NCBI RefSeq assembly: GCF_004369205.1
Contig: NZ_QFGA01000001.1
Coordinates: 992,001 to 1,056,000 of the forward strand
DNA length: 64,000 nt
Source: Pelotomaculum schinkii
Lineage (GTDB): Bacteria > Bacillota > Desulfotomaculia > Desulfotomaculales > Pelotomaculaceae
Direction of reading: 5' to 3'
Under the pieces are notes generated by a model. The model did no database searches and was not told the DNA's origin. It saw only the letters and a list, made by a program, of their open reading frames with translations. Shown piece after piece: positions 17,687 through 25,623 of this stretch. Both the position numbers and the translations under genes were made by a program. How positions within the stretch are numbered: the stretch's first letter is position 1; each line of letters starts with the position of its first letter.

Positions 17687-18184
17687 TTATGCTTTTGTTA
17701 AAACATCTCTATTCCTAAACCCAAACAATCCGAGCCCTGTCAGTATAGCTGAAAGGCCAAGCAGCCAGAACAACGGAAGCAGCGGCAGATTTGAAATATT
17801 AATGGTATAGTGAGCATAAGAGAAGGGAGAAACACGCATCAGTGACCAATCAATGATCTGCGCTTCCCAGGCAAGCTCCAATATACTAAACGATAACCAA
17901 ACCACCCATCCCAGTGCTGTTATGCGAGGCCATAAGCCATACAATAAAGATGTTACACCCAACAGTATCCATACGGGTGGGATTTTTGAAACGCTCATGC
18001 TAAAAATATGCCAAAATTCATGGCTTAGATCGCCGGTTGCAAGTCCATAAACCAGCCCCCCGGCAATGCCCATGGCTACCAGCAAGGCAGCAGAACATAA
18101 AGAGGCTACAGTTAAATGGCTGCTCATCCAGCGAACCCGACTGACCTGCTTATCCAGCAGCATCTCTGCTCGGCCTTCATTCAT
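17687..18184 (-). pseudogene. C-terminal remnant of an ABC-2 exporter permease
   Basis: 165 codons remain. The sequence MNEGRAEMLLDKQVSRVRW corresponds to the middle of large (about 530-residue) ABC exporter permeases of the antibiotic-export type, where it follows several membrane spans; the remaining part has four spans and ends in FGFRNRDVLTKA as the family does. The N-terminal two thirds and the ATPase gene normally found with it are absent, and no ribosome site precedes the ATG. A divergent TetR gene, the usual regulator of such exporters, sits 39 bases away, so a deletion has probably removed the rest. Confidence 0.65.
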
Positions 18185-18223
18185 TATAAAACTTTTAGTA
18201 TGATTAAGCTGGGGTGAAAATAC

Positions 18224-18826
18224 ATGAACGGATATGAACGTAGGACAGAGTTAAAAAAAGATAAAATACGCACTGCCGCTTTAGAGCTTTTTTGTGCGTA
18301 CGGTACAGATAAAACCAGTATAAATGAAATCGCTCAAAAGGCAGGAGTTGCACCGGCCAGTATCTATAATTATTTCGGTAGCAAGGAAGGTCTGATGAAG
18401 GATACAACCATAAACCTCCTGGAAAGCGGCTGGCAAGCAAGAAAAGAACTATGGGAAACCGACCTGCCTTTTCCTGAATTGGTGAGGCGTGCCGTATCAA
18501 TGAATTATGATTTCATTGATCACATCAATCTGGATACTCTAAGAGTATTGTTTAATACCGATCCGGAGATAAAGAAGCTCGCGGATGATTTTTATAAACA
18601 CAGATATTCCTATATCGTAGGCCAATTCATCCAAAAAGGCCGCAGGGAAGGGTATATACGCAAAGATATTTCTATTGAAGCGGCTACGATTTATCTGAAA
18701 ATGTATCAAGATGTATTTCAGCAGCCCGAAATACTGAAGAACAGCAACAAGGATTTGCTGAAAGAATTATGTGATTTGATGCTATATGGGCTGGCGGGAC
18801 AGCCTATTACCGATCAGACGGAGTAA
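18224..18826 (+). CDS. TetR family transcriptional regulator
   Basis: A 200-residue repressor. The N-terminal DNA-binding domain is clear: RTAALELFCAYGTDKTSIN, EIAQKAGVAPASIYNYFGS and KEGLMKD. The C-terminal ligand domain resembles the TetR_C groups that control ABC exporters. It is divergent from the truncated exporter permease, so the shared gap at 18185-18223 is the likely operator. With its target broken it may now have no partner here. Confidence 0.88.
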   Translation: MNGYERRTELKKDKIRTAALELFCAYGTDKTSINEIAQKAGVAPASIYNYFGSKEGLMKDTTINLLESGWQARKELWETDLPFPELVRRAVSMNYDFIDHINLDTLRVLFNTDPEIKKLADDFYKHRYSYIVGQFIQKGRREGYIRKDISIEAATIYLKMYQDVFQQPEILKNSNKDLLKELCDLMLYGLAGQPITDQTE

Positions 18827-19140
18827 GCTGTATTCTGCTCCGGTAGTATTGAGATAGAAACAGGCTATACTTTTTTTCCAGAATTTCTAGACTAGAGAAG
18901 CAATATACCGAGTATTTATCTTGGCTAGGCAAGCCAAAACTAGTTAATAGAAAGTATGAATTGTTTCATTTTTATCCGATATACTGTCCGAAAAGCAAGA
19001 GAAACTCAGAAAAATCAAGGATTCCTTGCGAAACTGTGGCTTTCTTAGATTTAAAAAAGAAAAACCCCTTGTTGTATTTACAAGAGTTTCGTGATGAATG
19101 CTGGCAGTAGTGGTGATTTTGTATACTTGCTTTCCGATAT
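18827..19140. other. Intergenic region between convergent genes
   Basis: No gene is seen. The minus-strand terminator at 19051-19089 is the only structure; there is no clear terminator for the TetR gene beyond a CGGAG/CTCCG pair around its stop. Confidence 0.5.
19051..19089 (-). terminator. Terminator after the gene at 19141
   Basis: AAACTCTTGT and ACAAGGGGTTT pair around a 7-base loop when read on the minus strand, followed by TTCTTTTTT. Confidence 0.6.
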
Positions 19141-19746
19141 CTAATCCTTTCTTTTGATCCACAATATAAATACGATTCCTATCAAGATGATCCCACCTAT
19201 AATCAAAGGAAATGAGAGATTATTTCCCACCGTTGTAACATTATCCATCTGTTCTGCACCGTCAATTGTAATTGCTGATGCCGGCTCTTCAGGAGATGGT
19301 TCGGTGTCGTTTTTCGCATCTATTATCGCCAATCTTTCTTTTTCTTTTTCTTCAAACTTACCAGAATTCAAATATTCCTGAATTCTTTTTGACATATCAT
19401 CGGTGTTTTTAATTTTTAAATTTTGTGTTTCAAGACTTGTTACTTCCCATACATAAAGTGGGTTATTTGCGTCAATAAAACCACAAAGGTATATTTCACC
19501 GATTTTTGGAGAGTCGGTAAATATAAATTCCGTGTGAGTAAACTCACTGCCTTTTGAAAATTCACCTTTAATATTTTGATGTTGAATTACAGTAATGCCC
19601 TCTTCGTCTACATTTTTAATCTCACCAAAATATACTTGTGAAGAATCATTGCCAAGCAGGGCTTCCGGTATATCTCCTGCATAACATACTATTGTTATAG
19701 ACAATAGAACAAACGCACCCAGCATACAGAATAATAGCTTTTTCAC
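19141..19746 (-). CDS. Secreted, C-terminally membrane-anchored hypothetical protein
   Basis: A 201-residue protein. An N-terminal signal peptide (LLFCMLGAFVLLSITIVCYAGD) is followed by a compact beta-rich domain (VYFGEIKNVDEEGITVIQ), a Glu/Lys-rich linker with a low-complexity EPSPEEPA part, and one C-terminal membrane span ending in IKRKD. It should be displayed outside the cell. GTG at 19746 follows AAGGAGG. I do not recognise the family. It is a single gene between a TetR gene and a tRNA. Confidence 0.7.
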   Translation of the reverse strand: MKKLLFCMLGAFVLLSITIVCYAGDIPEALLGNDSSQVYFGEIKNVDEEGITVIQHQNIKGEFSKGSEFTHTEFIFTDSPKIGEIYLCGFIDANNPLYVWEVTSLETQNLKIKNTDDMSKRIQEYLNSGKFEEKEKERLAIIDAKNDTEPSPEEPASAITIDGAEQMDNVTTVGNNLSFPLIIGGIILIGIVFILWIKRKD

Positions 19747-19892
19747 CGTTCCTCCTTTTTCCTTAAACATAATATGGATAACAGAAGTTAATCTATCTTC
19801 TGTATGTCGTATTCAGGGATATTATACCAAAGCTTGTAGGCGTTTCATAGCGTTATCGATTAAATCGTCAAATTTGGTTTAGCTTCTCGCAT

Positions 19893-19965
19893 GAAAAAAA
19901 GCCCCAAAATCGGAGCAAAAAAGGTCTAAACCCACCTTTAAGTTGGCCTTAAAAGCAGGTTTAGA
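19893..19965 (-). terminator. Tandem terminators after tRNA-Arg
   Basis: TCTAAACC at 19925-19932 pairs with GGTTTAGA at 19958-19965; on the minus strand CCTTTTTT follows. A second small GC-rich hairpin with seven T residues follows at 19893-19915. Confidence 0.65.
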
Positions 19966-19968
19966 AAT

Positions 19969-20043
19969 TGGTGCGCCTGGCAGGAATCGAACCTGCGCTT
20001 CCGGCTCCGGAGGCCGGCGCTCTATCCCCTGAGCTACAGGCGC
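19969..20043 (-). tRNA. tRNA-Arg (anticodon CCG)
   Basis: The minus strand folds as a full cloverleaf: acceptor GCGCCTG with CAGGCGC, D-arm GCTC...GAGC, anticodon stem CCGGC/GCCGG around the loop CTCCGGA, and T-arm CAGG-TTCGATT-CCTG. The loop gives anticodon CCG, reading CGG (Arg). The 3' ACCA is encoded. Confidence 0.95.
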
Positions 20044-20119
20044 ATATGCTTAAACCTTATTCAAGGTCACCTATATATTATATCTTATTTCAGTTTAATT
20101 GCAAGTGTCTGCTAAATGG

Positions 20120-21645
20120 CAGTGAACCTCCCCCGCTTGTAGAAGTGGGGGCTTCAGGGAGCTTACCGGTAAGAATTTCTGGCAGCAACCTGTTCAGGTA
20201 GCCTCATCCACAAAGGATGCTTTCCTTCCTGCCGATTCTCCCGACAACAATGGTACAAACGGCTTTTGCCTCCCATCGGGCCCGGTTCCAGGCTTCTACT
20301 ACTTTCTACTTCTCACGAAGCAGGCCGTAGATACTTGATGTTTTCGACACTCCAATCCAGTGTTCGAATCTCGCCATATTTGTGCTTGGCGTAGATATTC
20401 CTTGCGCCATGCACATCCCGATGGGATATGTACCCGCAATGACACTGATACGTCCTGCCGGAAGGCTTTTTCTTCCGACCACAGACAGGCCATGTCTGCG
20501 TAGTGTAACTCTCATCAATCTTGATCAGGTCGATACCAAGAGCAGCCAGCTTGTATGTAAGATAAGCCTGCAACAACCCGAATGGCCATTGGCTCATCTT
20601 TTGGTTTAAGCCGCGGGAATGACGTTTCTGCTTAAGGTTTTTCTTATTGCGCCTGGACGTGTTCCTTTGCACGCCCTCTACGTCGCCGACTACGACCGTT
20701 TTGACGCCCTGGTCGTTGGCCCAGGCGACAAACTTGTGGCTCATCTTGTGCAAAATGTCCCGCTGCTGGTTGTCCGTCTTGCTGCCTATGCGAGCAATGG
20801 CACAGGTGTATTTCTTCCACTTCCGGCTGCCTTTTTTGCACCGGCTGCGCTTTTGGTATATTTCCTTGAATTTCTTGTTGCGCAGCCGTTTGACGCTGCG
20901 CAGTTTCCGGGATGTGACAACCAACGCCTCACCCGTGTCGGCTACAGCGGCAATCCCATGAATTTCGCCCATATCGATGGCGGCGATGCCTCGATTGAGG
21001 TTTTCCCGGGGCTGGGTACCATCATCGTAGCTTATCGCCAGTATCAGCTTGCGGTCCCAGACAAGTTCAATCTCTTTGACTTTTCGTGGAGGGATGCGGT
21101 GGACGTGAACAATGATAGGTTTCTCCCGTTTACCGTTGTGGATGCCCATGGATAGCTCGATCTTGCCGTTAGGCTGGATGGTGAAACCGTCTTTTTTCCA
21201 CCGGGTCGGGTAATTCTTTTTCTGCCGCCATGGGTAGCGGACATGTCCATGCCCTGCTTGTTTGGCTCTGTTGGCGTTGGTCCTGGCATCCAGGTAGCGT
21301 TCCTGCACAGCTTGGATACTCTGGCTATGCATATGATACCGACCCTTAGTAAGTTTTTGCAAGTCACTCTTGCCGATCCACTTACCGTTGGTTTTGTGGT
21401 ATTCCCTGGCATAGTTGAGGCAGTCGTTCCATGCTTTTGCCGATTCCCGGTTGCAGGCAAACAATCTGTCCATCTCGTGTTTTGATGTCCGGAAAGTGGT
21501 CTTAAGAACGCGGATCATACCTTTTCACCTCTTTTTATCGCGTATCGACCACTTTCATTGTACCACAAAATGCCAACGATTGAAACATATGTTCTGGGGC
21601 AGTAACCGGCATTCATCCCCCACTTTGGAAGTGGGGTCTTCTGCC
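20120..21645 (-). mobile_element. IS200/IS605-type element, TnpB only
   Basis: A TnpB gene is flanked by end hairpins of the IS605 kind. One end has CCCCC and GGGGG arms at 20130-20151, the other CCCCACTT and AAGTGGGG at 21618-21636. No TnpA (HUH transposase) frame is present, so the element would need a TnpA from elsewhere to move. Exact borders cannot be fixed without an empty site. By analogy with known elements, the 3' end of tnpB and the end hairpin (about 20120-20350) should encode the guide omega RNA. Confidence 0.75.
20313..21518 (-). CDS. tnpB: TnpB RNA-guided nuclease-like protein
   Basis: A 401-residue TnpB. The RuvC-type acidic residues are visible in AAIDMGEIHGIAAV (Asp), VVGDVEGVQRN (Glu) and HRDVHGARNIYA (Asp). 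The zinc ribbon is altered: the usual T-CPxCG reads TQTWPVCGRKKK, so the first Cys is Trp, while VCG and YQCHCGY keep the others. Family members are guided by an omega RNA to cut DNA at empty donor sites. ATG or GTG near 21518 with GAGG upstream is fine. Whether the Trp disables zinc binding is unknown. Confidence 0.88.
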   Translation of the reverse strand: MIRVLKTTFRTSKHEMDRLFACNRESAKAWNDCLNYAREYHKTNGKWIGKSDLQKLTKGRYHMHSQSIQAVQERYLDARTNANRAKQAGHGHVRYPWRQKKNYPTRWKKDGFTIQPNGKIELSMGIHNGKREKPIIVHVHRIPPRKVKEIELVWDRKLILAISYDDGTQPRENLNRGIAAIDMGEIHGIAAVADTGEALVVTSRKLRSVKRLRNKKFKEIYQKRSRCKKGSRKWKKYTCAIARIGSKTDNQQRDILHKMSHKFVAWANDQGVKTVVVGDVEGVQRNTSRRNKKNLKQKRHSRGLNQKMSQWPFGLLQAYLTYKLAALGIDLIKIDESYTTQTWPVCGRKKKPSGRTYQCHCGYISHRDVHGARNIYAKHKYGEIRTLDWSVENIKYLRPAS

Positions 21646-21772
21646 GAGACGTCCTATGTCAATGTGAAAATAAGCAGGCGGTAAAAGATTAAAAATTCAG
21701 AAATCTCAACTGGGTTTTAACCTTGAAAACATTTCTTAATTTTGGAAACAAAAGAATGATTTAACAGATGAA

Positions 21773-21934
21773 CAAAGCAGCGGCCTTGACATCCACCCCG
21801 CGTGTGGTCCAGGTAAACCAACGACAGGGCGGCTCCGGAGACATGTAACTGGATTATAAGCCCTCGTCAGCAACCCATTGTACCACACGCAGGGCGCCCC
21901 CGTCTGTCAAGACTTCCCTTGCGGCGCTGCTTTG
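21773..21934. repeat. MITE-like 162-bp inverted-repeat element
   Basis: CAAAGCAGCG at 21773-21782 is matched by its exact inverse CGCTGCTTTG at 21925-21934. Inside, both arms share TTGACA and then GCGTGTGGT in the same order but with different spacing. The core has no open frame. This is the look of a small non-autonomous transposon or the two ends of a deleted one. No target-site duplication was found by eye. Confidence 0.5.
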
Positions 21935-21994
21935 ATTTAATAAAACTCCAGAGCTCACCAGAAACATGATTAAAGGACTCCGAGGAAAGCTTTT

Positions 21995-23233
21995 CTAAGC
22001 CGCTGTAGAAGCTTTGTCAGCGTCTGGTTTTTGCGGGTAACTATAAGCACATTTATCACGCATAAGCACAAAGATGATATCGCACAACCGCCGCATTAAA
22101 CAGATTAGTGCCTCTTTCTTGGTTTTACCTTCCGCTACTTTTCTAATGAAATAGTTGCGGGCTACAGGGTTTCGTGGCTGGCCTTTACGATCTAAGCAAA
22201 TCTGGTTGAGAGCGATCTGGTAAAGCACTGTATTTAAACTACGGCGACCACCCTTAGACTTTTTAAATCGTTTCTTTTGTCCAGAACTTTTTTTGATGGG
22301 CGCCACGCCTGCGTAGCGGGCCAGTTTAGCGGATGAAGCAAACCGGGAAATGTCCTTAATGTTAGCAATTAGGGCTGCTGCAGTGATTGTATTGATGCCG
22401 TCCATAGTCTCCAGTTGAAGACCAGTTTGCTCAATAAGTAAAGCTAACTTTTCTTCAACTATCGAGAGCTCTTTTTTCAGCAACCATAGGCGCTCAACCA
22501 AACTACTAATAATAAAATCACGGGTTTGTTGGGGTAGAGATGGGTTATCATCCCGGTTTATCAGGGAAAGTATCTTTTCCGCTTTTTTCGTAGAAACCCG
22601 GTTATTGCTGTGCTTACGCAGGAAAGAAGCTAGACGGGTAACACCAATATTTTTAAGGTGTTCAGATGAAGGGAAGCGATGCCAAAAAACTAATGCAGCT
22701 TGGCCGAAAGGGTCTTTGAAAAACTGCCGGTAGTTTGCATACTGCTGGTGTATGGCAGCATGGAAGCGGTTTTTTACCTGGGTTTGCTCCTTCACCAAAT
22801 GCTCGCGGTGATAGACTAACTGGGCAATAGCCAGGGGTAATTCATCTGCCCTAGCGTCAGGTAACTCATCAAAGTCATTGATCAGTACCTTGGCGACAGC
22901 CTTGGCATCATCGGGGTCAGACTTGTCAGGGTGTGGAGAGCGATTACGTTGGCGATCCGACCGAATAGAGTTAACCTCTTTAACTACATACCCGGCTTTT
23001 AAGAGAAACACTGCCAGAGCATGCCCCAGTCCACCCGTATCCTCAAGCCCAAATACCGGCGTTAAACCATTGGGTGTTGAGGCCAGCACCTGCTCCAAAA
23101 AAGCAGGAAAGGCAACTGGGTTATTGGAAGTTTCAATTACCTCTAAAGTCTTATGCCAGCAATTACAAACCGCCGCAGTATGCTGGTCCTTATGGGTATC
23201 TACGCCGACAAACACATGCTGCTGGTGCTCCAT
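21995..23233 (-). CDS. IS110 family transposase (DEDD recombinase)
   Basis: A 412-residue transposase. The N-terminal RuvC-like domain has FVGVDTHKDQHTAAV, the FGLEDTGGLGHALAVFL segment and DKSDPDDAKAVAKVL, supplying the DEDD acidic residues. The C-terminal Transposase_20 domain has TMDGINTITAAALIANI and RYAGVAPIKKSSGQKKR. The catalytic Ser expected in this domain is likely one of SSG. ATG at 23233 follows AAAGGAG. Full length, no frameshift, so the element may be active. Confidence 0.93.
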   Translation of the reverse strand: MEHQQHVFVGVDTHKDQHTAAVCNCWHKTLEVIETSNNPVAFPAFLEQVLASTPNGLTPVFGLEDTGGLGHALAVFLLKAGYVVKEVNSIRSDRQRNRSPHPDKSDPDDAKAVAKVLINDFDELPDARADELPLAIAQLVYHREHLVKEQTQVKNRFHAAIHQQYANYRQFFKDPFGQAALVFWHRFPSSEHLKNIGVTRLASFLRKHSNNRVSTKKAEKILSLINRDDNPSLPQQTRDFIISSLVERLWLLKKELSIVEEKLALLIEQTGLQLETMDGINTITAAALIANIKDISRFASSAKLARYAGVAPIKKSSGQKKRFKKSKGGRRSLNTVLYQIALNQICLDRKGQPRNPVARNYFIRKVAEGKTKKEALICLMRRLCDIIFVLMRDKCAYSYPQKPDADKASTAA

Positions 23234-23334
23234 AAGGAACAACTCCTTTAAAAAAATATTTCATCACCAGTCGGGCTCTACTGTTTTAGCGTTCTAGCGC
23301 AACGTCCTATTAACCGCATCTGGTGATAGAAGGC

Positions 23335-23560
23335 GGACGGGCGGTAGTCTCGGCAAGAGCTTGTACCCGTGAATATGGGCCCGCAAGAGATGATAAAACC
23401 TTACCCGTCCACCAAACTTTGTTAAATTTCTCTCCCCTGCAGTAAAAACAAAAAGGTAAGGCCGGTTCCTCAAAAAAGCGTGTACTCGTAAAGAGCCCGC
23501 AAGGGAGATAACCTTACGCCTTACCCAATACCGTAGTTTAACAGAAGTTTAGGCGTAAGT
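23335..23560 (-). ncRNA. Candidate IS110 bridge RNA
   Basis: The noncoding end upstream of the transposase holds two related hairpins. One is closed by GGACGGG (23335-23341) and CCCGTCC (23404-23410), the other by GTAAGG (23456-23461) and CCTTAC (23512-23517). Their interiors repeat the same order: GTAC, a small stem, CCCGCAAG, then GA-rich sequence and ACCTTAC. The small stem covaries: CCC/GGG in one, CTC/GAG in the other. A third stem (GCC/GGC to 23554) would lie at the RNA's 5' end. This matches the layout of bridge RNAs: 5' stem-loop plus two internal-loop hairpins for target and donor. Confidence 0.6.
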
Positions 23561-23666
23561 CCAGTTTATAATTTTGACACTGCTTCTAAATTCAAAATAA
23601 CACAGTAGAGATGATAAATCACCGTTCCGTCGTGGAAAGCAAACAGTTGCTGCTATCAAGCTCTTA

Positions 23667-24611
23667 TTATAGATTCAGACTGGCAATTGCTTTCCTTAAT
23701 ACTTCCGCCGAGCGACGCAGAGCGGCCTCTTCTTCTGCTGCTAACGGCAGCTCAAGAGGGTAACCCCGCCCCCTGGAGTTGACTATTGAGGGGAGGCTGA
23801 GACAGCAGCCATCAATACCATAATGGCCGTCGACCAGGCCGGAAACAGAAAGGATGGTGTTTTCATCACGGATGACGCTTTCACAAATTCGCTTTATGGC
23901 CAGGCTGACGGCATAGTAAGTGGCGCCCTTTCTGGATATAATCTCGTAGCCTGCGTTCCTCACCTGTTTGTCCACTTCCTCACGTTTGATGGGTGGAACA
24001 CCCACCAGCTCACAGAAATGGTCAATGCGGGTCCCGGCAATGTCAGCCAGGCTCCAGAGCATTACCTCACTGTCGCCGTGCTCCCCGACCACAGTGGCGT
24101 GGACGTTCCTGGGCGCGACACCGCAATGTTCGCTTAAGATATGCCTGAAGCGTGAACTGTCCAGCACCGTCCCCGACCCGAAGACTCTCTCAGGGGACAG
24201 GCCTGTTGCTTTCAAGGCGGCGTAAGTCAGTACATCCAACGGGTTGCTGGCGATGATAAGAATATTCTCATCTGTCAGGGCCATTTGGGTTAGACAATCC
24301 TTTAAAATGCGATAATTTGTTTTTAAAAGGTCCATTCTGGTTTCGCCGGGTTTTTGGCCCGCCCCGGCGGTAAAGATAATAATGCCCGCGTCGCGGCAGT
24401 CCTCAAAGTTCCCGGCATAAATCTGAATTGGTTTGATAAAAGCCGCGGCATGGGCAAGGTCCATGGCCTCTCCCTCGGCCTTGGCCTTGTGAACGTCCAC
24501 CAGCGCCAGTTCTGTGGCCAACCCGCTCACGGCCAGGGCAAAAGCAGTCGAAGCCCCCACTGCCCCCACCCCCACCACGGCTATTTTACGGTTTTTGATA
24601 CTCAATGCCAT
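23667..24611 (-). CDS. ldh: L-lactate dehydrogenase
   Basis: A 314-residue NAD-dependent dehydrogenase interconverting pyruvate and lactate. The Rossmann motif is VVGVGAVGASTAFAL; the substrate loop AGAGQKPGETRMDLL has Gln where malate dehydrogenases have Arg, which favours lactate. NPLDVLTYAALK and the catalytic His in VVGEHGDSEV are present. ATG at 24611. The gene stands alone between the IS110 element and a small membrane protein gene. Confidence 0.9.
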   Translation of the reverse strand: MALSIKNRKIAVVGVGAVGASTAFALAVSGLATELALVDVHKAKAEGEAMDLAHAAAFIKPIQIYAGNFEDCRDAGIIIFTAGAGQKPGETRMDLLKTNYRILKDCLTQMALTDENILIIASNPLDVLTYAALKATGLSPERVFGSGTVLDSSRFRHILSEHCGVAPRNVHATVVGEHGDSEVMLWSLADIAGTRIDHFCELVGVPPIKREEVDKQVRNAGYEIISRKGATYYAVSLAIKRICESVIRDENTILSVSGLVDGHYGIDGCCLSLPSIVNSRGRGYPLELPLAAEEEAALRRSAEVLRKAIASLNL

Positions 24612-24776
24612 CAGCCCCGTCCGTATAATATCAGCTAGATTATCCCGATAACAGATTGATTATTCCAGACCGGCAAAATACCTTGACAAAAACTATCTGG
24701 ATCTATAGTCTTATATGTATTATTGTGCACGGTTATCAGTCCTCGTGGACACAAATAGACGGCAGGTGATAAAATA

Positions 24777-25037
24777 TTGACTAAATGGTATAAGAATCCT
24801 GAGATTATCAAGTGGTTGTTGCTGATAATAGCCACCATCGCCTTAGGCGCATTTATTCTTACATCACAATTGGTACCGGACAAATATAGACTCTGGCTGG
24901 CTATTCTGGATTATGCTGTTTTTACCTTTGCAAACTATAAGATAATCCATTTAAGAAATAAAGACCGCCAAAAGGCGATCCAGGACAGTGAAAACAGAGC
25001 TGCCAGACGGCAGGCGGAACGTTTGAAAAATAAATAG
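24777..25037 (+). CDS. Small membrane protein, 86 aa
   Basis: TTG at 24777 opens a protein with two hydrophobic segments (WLLLIIATIALGAFILT and LWLAILDYAVFTF) and a basic, Arg/Lys-rich tail. The ribosome site (CAGGTGAT) is modest. The strong terminator right after it supports a real transcript. Family not recognised. Confidence 0.6.
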   Translation: MTKWYKNPEIIKWLLLIIATIALGAFILTSQLVPDKYRLWLAILDYAVFTFANYKIIHLRNKDRQKAIQDSENRAARRQAERLKNK

Positions 25038-25086
25038 TCGTCCCGATATTTCTTACGGATATTAATGAAAGTATCAAAAAAATCTA

Positions 25087-25133
25087 AAAAAACCTGCCGC
25101 TTCCGTAACAGGACGAAAGCGGCAGGTTTTTTT
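25087..25133 (+). terminator. Strong rho-independent terminator
   Basis: AAAACCTGCCGCTT pairs with AAGCGGCAGGTTTT and seven T residues follow. It ends the transcript of the small membrane protein gene; the A-run on the other side could let it work in both directions. Confidence 0.9.
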
Positions 25134-25374
25134 GATCGCTTATGAGAGTATTTCTAATCCTTAAGAGCACTTCTCATTTGCACATGGCCCCATAGAAATG
25201 CAGCAACAGTGTCTGTAGACTCCCTTATACTGCTTCTCGTTCTAATAAAAGCGTTACCGCCTACAAGTCCGGCGCCGGCGCGCCGTATGCGGTTGAAATC
25301 GCACCCGCATTGTCAAGTTTCCAACTTCTGCCGGCGCCCATAGCGGCATGATTGTTAAATTGCACTCCCTTTTC

Positions 25375-25611
25375 TTAGCCCCCCTCCAGCTGCGGTATGA
25401 TCTGGACCTGATCATCGTGGTTCAGCATAGCATTCCTACTGCTGAACTTTCCGTTCACCAGCACCACGCCCACATACCCGGAAGAGAGACCCAGCTTTGC
25501 CAGCATTTTTTCGATATCAGTTCCTTCGGGAACATCCAAAACCATCTTGCCGCCGGCAGGGCTCTTAAGGTATTCAACCAGTTCTCCGAAAACCTGGATC
25601 CTTACTCTCAT
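25375..25611 (-). CDS. MoaD/ThiS-family sulfur carrier protein
   Basis: A 78-residue beta-grasp protein ending in the functional Gly-Gly tail (IIPQLEGG), with VRIQVFGELVEYL at the start and VVLVNGKFSSRNA in the middle. Such proteins carry sulfur as a C-terminal thiocarboxylate for molybdopterin or thiamine synthesis. Placed after a sigma-54 activator gene and near an aldehyde oxidoreductase that needs a tungsten-pterin cofactor, it is likely a MoaD dedicated to that enzyme (inference). It is 12 bases downstream of the activator gene and must be co-transcribed. Confidence 0.88.
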   Translation of the reverse strand: MRVRIQVFGELVEYLKSPAGGKMVLDVPEGTDIEKMLAKLGLSSGYVGVVLVNGKFSSRNAMLNHDDQVQIIPQLEGG

Positions 25612-25623
25612 CGAACCTCACCT

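Larger units (their letters stand above)
21940..23595 (-). mobile_element. IS110-family insertion element (borders approximate)
   Basis: A full-length IS110 transposase with a long noncoding stretch (about 350 bases) on its upstream side and a short one downstream, as in the IS110 group, which lacks terminal inverted repeats. The borders given are only estimates. The upstream stretch carries a candidate bridge RNA. Confidence 0.7.

Noticed and set aside
21773-21934. Inverted repeat as terminal repeats of the IS110 element
   Set aside because: IS110 elements lack terminal inverted repeats and both copies lie on one side of the transposase gene.
25265-25341. 25-codon minus-strand peptide starting MGAGRSWKLDNAG
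   Set aside because: Tempting as a small peptide precursor after moaD, but it has no ribosome site and no modifying enzyme nearby.
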